Part shown: piece by piece, positions 1 through 5,296 of the stretch
Layout: each line of letters starts with the position of its first letter
Position numbering within the stretch: the first letter of the stretch is position 1
NCBI GenBank assembly: GCA_947480375.1
Contig: CANKCX010000023.1
Span: 1 to 7,995 of the forward strand
Length of the DNA: 7,995 bases
Source: Actinomycetota bacterium
GTDB taxonomy: Bacteria; Actinomycetota; Actinomycetes; Nanopelagicales; Nanopelagicaceae
Reading direction: 5' to 3'
Position numbers and translations under genes: made by a program
The notes under the pieces: generated by a model
What the model saw: only the letters and a program-made list of their open reading frames with translations
Databases searched by the model: none
What the model was told of the DNA's origin: nothing

Positions 1-818
1 CCAGACCCAACTTCTTCTGGGAAAGAGAAGAGATCTAATTCAGTTCCGAGTCGTCGGTGATCACGCTTCTCGGCTTCAGCAAGTAAATTTAAATAGGCAT
101 CTAACGCTTCTTGCGACTGCCATGCAGTTCCGTAGATGCGTTGCAGCATTGGATTCTTTTCAGATCCGCGCCAATACGCAGCCGCAGTACGCATTAATTT
201 AAAGGCAGGAATATGTTTCGTTGATGGCAGATGTGGACCACGGCAAAGATCGCTCCAGGCAGGTTGTCCGTCACGTCCTAGGTTGTCATAAATTGTTAAT
301 TCCCCAGCGCCAACTTCGACACTTGATTCATCATCAGCATTACTAGATTTGAGACCAATCAATTCACATTTGTAAGGTTCGTGAGCTAATTCAGCTAACG
401 CCTCTTTATCTGTAACAACACGGCGCCGGAATCTCTGTCCTGATTTAATAATTTTGCGCATAGATGATTCGAGTTTTTCTAGGTCATCTGGATTAAATGG
501 TTTCTTCGGTTCGAAGTCATAGTAGAAACCATCAGTGATTGGTGGGCCGATTCCTAATTTAGTCTCAGGAAATACTTCTTGGACTGCTTGAGCCATTACG
601 TGCGCAGTTGAATGTCGAAGAACTGATAGCCCTTCAGGCGAACTGATGCTTATGCCTTCGACGACATCGCCCTCTTTTAGCTCTGTCCAAAGATCTCGAA
701 GTTCGCCATTAATTTTGCAAACTACGATTGTTGAGTCTTCGGCAAATATTTGGGTAGGACGACTTTCGCCATCTACGGATTGCTTTTCTCCGTTTACTGA
801 AACTGAAATATTAGCCAC
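1..818 (-). CDS. thrS: Threonyl-tRNA synthetase, N-terminal part (cut by window edge)
   Basis: Charges tRNA-Thr with threonine in the cytoplasm and removes mischarged serine. About 272 codons are visible. Residues 1-60 form a TGS-like domain (start [11 protein letters not shown]). The editing domain follows with the HxxxH pair H69/H73 (HSTAH), the TDGFYYDF motif near 95-102, and C192/H196 in [10 protein letters not shown]. Next comes [11 protein letters not shown] (208-218). The window ends at the entry to the class II catalytic core ([12 protein letters not shown]), so motifs 1-3 and the anticodon-binding domain lie outside. The start is GTG at 818. An in-frame stop lies 9 nt upstream of it, so no longer start is possible. 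It begins 4 nt after the pabB-pabC stop, with only a weak GGTAGG upstream, which suggests translational coupling to that gene. No T-box leader is visible. The family call is secure. Confidence 0.96.
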   Translation of the reverse strand, partial: MANISVSVNGEKQSVDGESRPTQIFAEDSTIVVCKINGELRDLWTELKEGDVVEGISISSPEGLSVLRHSTAHVMAQAVQEVFPETKLGIGPPITDGFYYDFEPKKPFNPDDLEKLESSMRKIIKSGQRFRRRVVTDKEALAELAHEPYKCELIGLKSSNADDESSVEVGAGELTIYDNLGRDGQPAWSDLCRGPHLPSTKHIPAFKLMRTAAAYWRGSEKNPMLQRIYGTAWQSQEALDAYLNLLAEAEKRDHRRLGTELDLFSFPEEVGS

Positions 819-822
819 GTGC

Positions 823-2523
823 TTAGCCTACCGAATGCGAATAGAGAATTTCCCGCAATTTCAGCGCCCACTGCTTACTTATTTCATCTTCCATCATTTT
901 TCTGCCAGCAATCTCGGCAATAGGTTGCGCGATACGTAGGGCAGATAGCGCAAAAGCATGAGTACATTTTTCGAGGTCTGCCTCATTTAATTCACTTTCA
1001 ATCGCAAGGCCACTTGAAATCACTAATCCCCTAATAATCCCCGGTAGGACACCTGCATCTAAATTAGGAGTGACCCAAAGTCCATCTATTCGAAAGACGT
1101 AATTTGAAATAGCGCCTTCACAAACTATTCCGTCTTGATTAACAATCACAACTTCATCGAAGCCATCAACTCGCGCATCTGTCAACATCTTTAGATTTTC
1201 AGTATATGGAAAAGCTTTATGGGCCTTTGCATCAATATCAACCTCTTGAGTGCGAACTCCAATTCGGGCACTGTGAGTTGAATCTACATACGGATCTAGA
1301 GAAAGTTGAAAAGTTTCTCCGAAAGTAAGTCGAAGCCGACCAAGTTCAATTCGATCTAGCGAACCGATTCGAGAGATTATTTCTGAATCACTTGGGACTT
1401 CAAATCCCAAAATCGCAGCGCTCTTTCGCGCTCTAATTAAATGTTCACGAAGCAATTGCGGCGTTCCATTTTCAACTCGAATCGTTTCGAAAATTCCTGA
1501 ACCAAAGGGCCAACGGTCACTACGAAGCCCACCTGCAATAGCCAATAATTTTGCAGCTTTTAATTCTGTTTCTTCCCATTCAGCTTCCGGAACGCTTGAC
1601 CAAGTAATTCCAGCACCAGTACCAAATTTAAGTTTTTCGCCAACTTTCCAGAAGATACGAATCGCAACACTTAGCGCCGCCTTATCTGCTTGCAGCCAAC
1701 CTAAAGCTCCGCAATACGGGCCACGCTTAGTTGGTTCGCTATCGGCTATCAGCGCGACTGCTGTGTATTTGGGGGTTCCGCTTACTGATCCTGGTGGTAA
1801 AAGTTTCTGCAGTACTTCATCCCATGAAATCTCTTCTCGTAAATTACCTTCAATATCTGAAACAAGATGTTCTAGACCGGGATGCAGTTCGCTGCGCAAA
1901 AGTTGGGAAACTTTCACACTTCCGGGATCGCAGATGCGACCGAAATCATTTCGCATCAGATCAACAATCATTATGTTCTCTGATTTATCTTTATCTGAAA
2001 AATTCGAACCTGTTTCAGATAATTTGCGGGTGCCCTTAATTGGACTGGTTTTAATCAAATTGCAATCTCGTGAAATGAATAGTTCTGGTGAAGCCGAGGC
2101 AATCTCAAAATTCGGAAGCTTTAGATACGAAGCGTTTGGTGCTGGATTCTTTGCTAATAACCGCGCAAAGAGCGGTGCTAAAGAACGATCTTTAGATAGA
2201 GAAGTGGAGAGAATGCGACAGGCATTTACTTGATAAACATTTCCTAATTTAATTTCACTTCGGATTTTTTCCACATATTCTTCAAATTCACTCTTGCTTA
2301 GTGAACTCTCCCACACCTCATTCAATCCAGACCATTCACCTACTTTAGGAAAAGCGACGCCATGAACCACGTTTTTAAATTTCGCAAAGGTGTATTCCCC
2401 TTCGAAGGATGTTGAAACCGCCCAAAAGCCACCATCGTTTAAGGCGCTTGGATCGCTAGTGATTTCCATTAATTCGGTAGCGAGAACCCCGTTCATCCAG
2501 AAGAAGGGCTGGTTAATGTCCAC
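823..2523 (-). CDS. pabBC: Aminodeoxychorismate synthase component I fused to aminodeoxychorismate lyase (PabB-PabC)
   Basis: Bifunctional folate-pathway enzyme. The PabB part aminates chorismate to 4-amino-4-deoxychorismate, and the PabC part eliminates pyruvate to give p-aminobenzoate. Residues 1 to about 330 are a chorismate-binding domain. PIKGT at 161-165, with K163, is the PabB signature; TrpE has PIAGT. Other motifs are DLMRNDFGR (188-196), PGSVSGTPK (244-252) and GTGAGITW (301-308). Residues from about 335 to 566 are a class IV PLP aminotransferase fold: FETIR (345-349), predicted PLP lysine K445 in ENLKML, and EGAISN (469-474). No glutaminase (PabA) is encoded here, so amide transfer needs one from elsewhere. 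The start is GTG at 2523, two codons after an in-frame TAG. ATG at 2496 (M10) is a credible alternative, because the conserved region begins about there. Neither start has a strong Shine-Dalgarno sequence. thrS follows after 4 nt. Confidence 0.93.
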   Translation of the reverse strand: MDINQPFFWMNGVLATELMEITSDPSALNDGGFWAVSTSFEGEYTFAKFKNVVHGVAFPKVGEWSGLNEVWESSLSKSEFEEYVEKIRSEIKLGNVYQVNACRILSTSLSKDRSLAPLFARLLAKNPAPNASYLKLPNFEIASASPELFISRDCNLIKTSPIKGTRKLSETGSNFSDKDKSENIMIVDLMRNDFGRICDPGSVKVSQLLRSELHPGLEHLVSDIEGNLREEISWDEVLQKLLPPGSVSGTPKYTAVALIADSEPTKRGPYCGALGWLQADKAALSVAIRIFWKVGEKLKFGTGAGITWSSVPEAEWEETELKAAKLLAIAGGLRSDRWPFGSGIFETIRVENGTPQLLREHLIRARKSAAILGFEVPSDSEIISRIGSLDRIELGRLRLTFGETFQLSLDPYVDSTHSARIGVRTQEVDIDAKAHKAFPYTENLKMLTDARVDGFDEVVIVNQDGIVCEGAISNYVFRIDGLWVTPNLDAGVLPGIIRGLVISSGLAIESELNEADLEKCTHAFALSALRIAQPIAEIAGRKMMEDEISKQWALKLREILYSHSVG

Positions 2524-2556
2524 GAGCTAACGCTAGATGACCCGAAGCAATCCATC

Positions 2557-2591
2557 GCGCTTTGGCGCTTGCCCGTTTGGTGCGCTAGATT
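2557..2591 (+). promoter_or_regulatory. Possible promoter for tRNA-Gly inside a GC-rich repeat cluster
   Basis: TTGGCG at 2562-2567 and TAGATT at 2586-2591 are 18 bp apart and resemble -35 and -10 boxes. Transcription would start near 2598, about 33 nt before the tRNA, so the leader would contain the 2603-2620 hairpin. The same stretch holds GCGC-TTTG-GCGC (2557-2568) and a second TTTGG(T)GCGC copy, so some of this may be an operator or structured DNA for the divergent pabBC promoter. Box matches are only partial and nothing here has been measured. Confidence 0.25.
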
Positions 2592-2602
2592 TGCCCTCTT
2601 GA

Positions 2603-2620
2603 ATCTGCAGCAATGCAGAT
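2603..2620 (+). other. Perfect hairpin just upstream of tRNA-Gly
   Basis: ATCTGCA (2603-2609) and TGCAGAT (2614-2620) are exact reverse complements around GCAA, a GNRA-type tetraloop. The structure ends 10 nt before the tRNA. There is no T-tract, so it is not a classical terminator. A leader hairpin that guides RNase P processing or blocks misfolding is one reading. A protein-binding palindrome between the divergent pabBC and tRNA genes is another. Confidence 0.45.
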
Positions 2621-2630
2621 AGATAGAAAT

Positions 2631-2703
2631 GCGGACGTAGCGCAGTTGGTAGCGCGGAACCTTGCCAAGGTTCAGGTCGCCGGTTCGAACCCGGTCGTCC
2701 GCT
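2631..2703 (+). tRNA. tRNA-Gly (anticodon GCC)
   Basis: Complete cloverleaf. The acceptor GCGGACG (2631-2637) pairs with CGTCCGC (2696-2702). The D-arm is GCGC/GCGC. The anticodon stem GAACC/GGTTC (2657-2661 and 2669-2673) encloses TTGCCAA, with GCC at 2664-2666. The T-arm has loop TTCGAAC. The discriminator is T at 2703. The 3' CCA is not encoded (CTGG follows), unlike the other two tRNAs here, so the cell needs a CCA-adding enzyme. It may be co-transcribed with tRNA-Cys 63 nt downstream. Confidence 0.97.
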
Positions 2704-2725
2704 CTGGTAAACGTTTCTTAGTTTG

Positions 2726-2754
2726 TCTGTTTCACAAGTTTCATCTGTTCCACA
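2726..2754 (+). repeat. Imperfect direct repeat in the tRNA-Gly/tRNA-Cys spacer
   Basis: TCTGTTTCACA (2726-2736) and TCTGTTCCACA (2744-2754) match at 10 of 11 positions with an 18-bp period. They fill most of the 63-nt spacer between the two tRNAs. No function can be read from this. The spacing would put both copies on nearly the same face of the helix, or it may be a processing-spacer duplication or chance. Confidence 0.35.
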
Positions 2755-2766
2755 GCAGGAAAAGAT

Positions 2767-2840
2767 GGTCGGATGGCCGAGAGGCGAGGCTCAGGACTGC
2801 AAATCCTGCTACACGGGTTCAAATCCCGTTCCGACCTCCA
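2767..2840 (+). tRNA. tRNA-Cys (anticodon GCA)
   Basis: The acceptor GGTCGGA (2767-2773) pairs with TCCGACC (2830-2836). The anticodon stem CAGGA/TCCTG encloses loop CTGCAAA, with anticodon GCA at 2799-2801. The discriminator at 2837 is T, which is the cysteine identity base. CCA is encoded at 2838-2840. The T-loop is TTCAAAT. No clear promoter of its own is visible in the 63 nt after tRNA-Gly, so joint transcription with it is likely. Confidence 0.97.
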
Positions 2841-2849
2841 TAATTAAGA

Positions 2850-2855
2850 TATAAA
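2850..2855 (+). promoter_or_regulatory. Possible -10 box for the cupin gene
   Basis: TATAAA lies in the AT-rich 50-nt spacer between tRNA-Cys and the cupin start and would give a leader of about 28 nt. A matching -35 box would fall inside the 3' end of the tRNA and is not recognisable. Read-through from the tRNA genes is an equal alternative, since no terminator separates them. Confidence 0.22.
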
Positions 2856-2890
2856 AATTCCGCCCGATAAGAATTAGGTAAGGAAGATCG

Positions 2891-3241
2891 ATGAGCGAAT
2901 TAGAGAAATCAGAACGACCATGGGGTCGCTATGAAGTTCTCCAAGAAAGTGAAACTCACAAGGTTAAATGCATCTGGATGAATCCAGGATCAAGACTTTC
3001 CTACCAGCGTCACAAACATCGCGCCGAACATTGGTTCATAGTTCAAGGAACTGGCGAAGTCACTATCGACGGCAAGATTTCCCAAGTAAAACCAGGTGAC
3101 ACTGTTGAATTTGAAATTGGCGTTCTACATCGTCTTTCAAATACCGGAACAGAGGAAATTATTTTCGTTGAAGTTCAGACTGGAACTTATTTTGGTGAAG
3201 ACGATATTGAACGTATTGAGGATGACTTCGGCCGCGCTTAA
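2891..3241 (+). CDS. Stand-alone cupin of the type II mannose-6-phosphate isomerase family
   Basis: A 116-residue single-domain cupin resembling the C-terminal isomerase domain of bifunctional ManC/AlgA (mannose-1-phosphate guanylyltransferase / phosphomannose isomerase). RPWGRYEVL (9-17) is the usual opening of that domain. Likely metal ligands are H41, H43 and H47 in the HKHRAEHW block, plus H80 in GVLHRLSN. The stretch VQTGTYFGEDDIER (95-108) is the typical C-terminal part. The nucleotidyltransferase half is absent. The presumed reaction is mannose-6-phosphate to fructose-6-phosphate interconversion for sugar-nucleotide supply, but single-domain members are often untested and another sugar-phosphate substrate is possible. 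AGGA at 2881-2884, 6 nt before ATG, supports this start. It converges on the tryptophanase gene and overlaps it by 4 nt. Confidence 0.85.
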   Translation: MSELEKSERPWGRYEVLQESETHKVKCIWMNPGSRLSYQRHKHRAEHWFIVQGTGEVTIDGKISQVKPGDTVEFEIGVLHRLSNTGTEEIIFVEVQTGTYFGEDDIERIEDDFGRA

Positions 3242-4611
3242 AGCGGAGCAAAAGCTGCAGTGAAGTGGCGAAGCGCAGGTGGTTCTTGCGTGATCTTGTA
3301 TCCCCCAAGTTTTGGAGCTCGCTTTAGAACTTCAGCACAGACTTCAATCACATAATCGATATGGCTCTGCGTATATGTTCTACGTGGAATTGCCAACCTT
3401 ACTAATTCCATCGCCGCCGGAACTTCGGTTCCATCTGGCTTTCGACCAAACATCACTGTGCCAATTTCACAGCCACGAATTCCACCTACTTTATAAAGTT
3501 CGACAGCAAGCGCTTGTCCGGGATATTGCAGAGCTGGAATATGTGGCAATAGCGCCTTTGCATCTATGTAAACCGCATGCCCGCCGATTGGCAGCACAAC
3601 TGGTATTCCCATTTTAGAAAGTGCATTCCCTAAATAAGCTGTGGATTGAATTCGATATTTCAAATAATCATGTGAAACAACTTCAGTAAGTCCGACGGCC
3701 AAAGCTTCTAAATCACGACCGGCAAGCCCACCATAAGTGGGGAATCCTTCCGTAAGGATTAAAAGATTTCGGCAGATACCTGCAAGGTCATCATCGTTAA
3801 GTGCCAACCAACCACCGATATTTCCCAGCGGATCTTTCTTTGCACTCATTGTCATGCCATCGGCAAGCCCAGCAATTTCGCGAATGATATCTACAACATC
3901 ACGATCACCTTGTCCTGCTTCGCGCTCTCTAATAAACCAAGCATTCTCGGCAAATCGACAGGCATCCAGGAAGAATGGAATCTTGTACTTCTTGCAGATC
4001 GCGCTAACACCTTTTAGGTTCTCGAGTGATACTGGCTGTCCACCGCCCGAATTATTTGTGATTGTCATCATGACAACCGGAATATTTTCGACACCTGTTT
4101 CATTGATGAACTTTTCAAGTGCGACAAGATCCATATTGCCCTTAAAGGGATGCAGGCTTGATGGATCGCGCCCTTCGGCAATAACTAGATCGACAGCTTC
4201 AGCCTTTGAATATTCAATGTTCGCGCGAGTGGTATCAAAGTGCGTATTACTTGGAATCAACTTTCCCTCGCCACCAATAGCAGTAAATAAAATTTTCTCT
4301 GCAGCGCGTCCTTGGTGAGTGGGGATTACATGCTTATAAGGGAATAGATTCTGAACCGCAGCTTTGAATAGCAACCATGATGGTGAACCAGCATACGACT
4401 CATCACCGTGCTGAATTGCGGCCCACTGATTTCTACTCATGGCACCAGTGCCAGAGTCAGTGAGTAAATCAATTAATACATTGTCTGATTCAAGAGAAAA
4501 TAAGTTATATCCAACTTCGGCAATAAATTTCTCGCGCTGTGCCTCCGTAGTCATCGCTATTGGTGCCACTGAATGAATCTTGAAAGGCTCGATAATCGTC
4601 TTGAATTCCAT
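3238..4611 (-). CDS. tnaA: Tryptophanase (tryptophan indole-lyase)
   Basis: PLP beta-eliminating lyase of 457 residues (E. coli TnaA has 471), splitting L-tryptophan into indole, pyruvate and ammonium. The PLP lysine is K259 in MSAKKD. D216 in FLDACR contacts the pyridine nitrogen, and R405 (RLAIPRR) binds the carboxylate. Y73 is the leaving-group tyrosine region (DESYAG). G54, E71 and N264 match the K+ site. Tyrosine phenol-lyase (TPL) is the close alternative. Four positions that separate the two all read as tryptophanase: D126 (TPL T124), F290 (TPL M288), I383 (TPL R381) and H449 (TPL F448). Some other stretches, such as GLAGRD, look more TPL-like, so substrate breadth is open. Start is ATG at 4611, where AAGG lies too close to be a good Shine-Dalgarno sequence; the leader may be absent or short. 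No TnaC-like Trp leader peptide is visible in the 99 nt upstream. Confidence 0.9.
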   Translation of the reverse strand: MEFKTIIEPFKIHSVAPIAMTTEAQREKFIAEVGYNLFSLESDNVLIDLLTDSGTGAMSRNQWAAIQHGDESYAGSPSWLLFKAAVQNLFPYKHVIPTHQGRAAEKILFTAIGGEGKLIPSNTHFDTTRANIEYSKAEAVDLVIAEGRDPSSLHPFKGNMDLVALEKFINETGVENIPVVMMTITNNSGGGQPVSLENLKGVSAICKKYKIPFFLDACRFAENAWFIREREAGQGDRDVVDIIREIAGLADGMTMSAKKDPLGNIGGWLALNDDDLAGICRNLLILTEGFPTYGGLAGRDLEALAVGLTEVVSHDYLKYRIQSTAYLGNALSKMGIPVVLPIGGHAVYIDAKALLPHIPALQYPGQALAVELYKVGGIRGCEIGTVMFGRKPDGTEVPAAMELVRLAIPRRTYTQSHIDYVIEVCAEVLKRAPKLGGYKITQEPPALRHFTAAFAPL

Positions 4612-4659
4612 GCCTTGAGGCTATCTCTAACCTATTTCGAGTACTACGCTTTTATGAGT

Positions 4660-4688
4660 TTTAGCACCCAAATCTTTTGGGGTAACAT
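4660..4688 (+). promoter_or_regulatory. Candidate promoter of tRNA-Val
   Basis: TAACAT at 4683-4688 matches four of six -10 positions. TTTAGC at 4660-4665, 17 bp upstream, is a weak -35. Transcription would then start at about 4695, exactly where the 4695-4712 hairpin begins. The box matches are modest, so this rests mainly on position and spacing. Confidence 0.35.
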
Positions 4689-4694
4689 TCCACA

Positions 4695-4712
4695 CCTTAA
4701 GCACGCTTAAGG
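4695..4712 (+). other. Perfect hairpin overlapping the 5' end of tRNA-Val
   Basis: CCTTAAG (4695-4701) and CTTAAGG (4706-4712) are exact reverse complements around CACG. The last two bases are G1 and G2 of the tRNA acceptor stem, so in the precursor this hairpin and the mature acceptor stem cannot both be fully paired. It may affect 5' processing. It could also be a DNA palindrome bound by a regulator of the divergent tryptophanase gene. It lacks a T-tract. Confidence 0.5.
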
Positions 4713-4785
4713 ATCGTTGGCTCAGCGGTAGAGCACCACATTGACATTGTGGGGGTCACTGGTTCGATCCCAGTACGGTCCACCA
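4711..4785 (+). tRNA. tRNA-Val (anticodon GAC)
   Basis: The acceptor GGATCGT (4711-4717) pairs with ACGGTCC (4775-4781), including one T-G pair. The anticodon stem CCACA/TGTGG (4736-4740 and 4748-4752) encloses TTGACAT, with GAC at 4743-4745. The T-loop is TTCGATC. The discriminator is A at 4782 and CCA is encoded at 4783-4785. It lies alone between two minus-strand genes. No convincing terminator is visible before the convergent gene that ends at 4822. Confidence 0.97.
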
Positions 4786-4821
4786 AGATTTAAAAACTTA
4801 CTAAAGCTAGTTCGCTACTGC

Positions 4822-5286
4822 CTATTTCTTGAGCTTGTAGCCCTTCGGACACTTTGGTGAAACTTCTTTTATGGATTTCACTTTGCCACTTTTGACGCAC
4901 TTGATGGTGGCAATCTTGGTGAAGTTTGTTTCAATAGTAGAAACATTCCACTGAATTTCGCCTATTTCTTCAATTGCATATCCAACTGCGGTATCAACGG
5001 GAGCATTTGGATCTTTGAGCGTATTACTAATAATTGCAATCTCGTCGTCAAAATCCTTTAGGGCAATATCAGCAGCCAGAACTATTGATTTAATTTTTGC
5101 AGCGGTTGCTCTCTCTTTGGCATCAACAAGCCGCGCATGGATTTCATTGAATTGCTGATCAAATCTTGCGTGATATGCCGCGACGGCTTCTTCGCGAGTC
5201 ATAGTAGTTTCAGCTGCATAACTTTGCGGGAGGAACGCAATTGCAAGGAGGGCTGTTATTGAAGTTATACTTTTTGAGCGTCTCAT
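4822..5286 (-). CDS. Small secreted protein of unknown function with a basic two-cysteine tail
   Basis: No family recognised. Residues 1-24 look like a Sec signal peptide: basic MRRSK, a hydrophobic stretch ITALLAIAFLP, and a probable cut after SYA (A24). There is no lipobox. Mature residues 28 to about 92 are rich in Ala, Glu, Lys and Asp and probably helical. A second mixed segment runs to about 125. The protein ends with a lysine-rich tail carrying C130 and C146 (IKCVKSGK ... SPKCPKGYKLKK), which could form a disulfide outside the cell. The mature product is about 130 residues, with no membrane anchor or catalytic motif seen. ATG at 5286 is preceded by AAAGGA, which overlaps the stop codon of the upstream flavoprotein gene. 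The gap is only 10 nt, so it is the last gene of the oxidoreductase operon. Whether its role is related to that enzyme is unknown. Confidence 0.8.
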   Translation of the reverse strand: MRRSKSITSITALLAIAFLPQSYAAETTMTREEAVAAYHARFDQQFNEIHARLVDAKERATAAKIKSIVLAADIALKDFDDEIAIISNTLKDPNAPVDTAVGYAIEEIGEIQWNVSTIETNFTKIATIKCVKSGKVKSIKEVSPKCPKGYKLKK

Positions 5287-5296
5287 TTTTTATCCT

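Noticed and set aside
646..939. 97-codon plus-strand open frame
   Set aside because: It lies antisense across the thrS start and pabBC end, both of which have clear conserved motifs. No family similarity or ribosome-binding site is seen.
2557..2586. GCGC/TTTGG repeat cluster as a designed operator
   Set aside because: The repeats are short and imperfect and could be chance in a GC-rich spot. They are kept only as part of the weak tRNA-Gly promoter entry.
3737..4318. 193-codon plus-strand open frame
   Set aside because: It is fully antisense to the tryptophanase active-site region, and its Ser/Pro/Ile-rich composition is typical of a reverse-strand shadow.
3238..4611. Reading the lyase as tyrosine phenol-lyase
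   Set aside because: Four specificity positions (D126, F290, I383, H449) follow tryptophanase rather than tyrosine phenol-lyase.
2631..4785. Integrated element bounded by tRNA attachment sites
   Set aside because: No second copy of any tRNA 3' end is seen in the window, no integrase is present, and base composition does not shift noticeably.
4786..4821. Possible terminator between tRNA-Val and the secreted-protein gene
   Set aside because: Only a 3-bp TAG-TTCG-CTA stem without a proper T-tract could be found.
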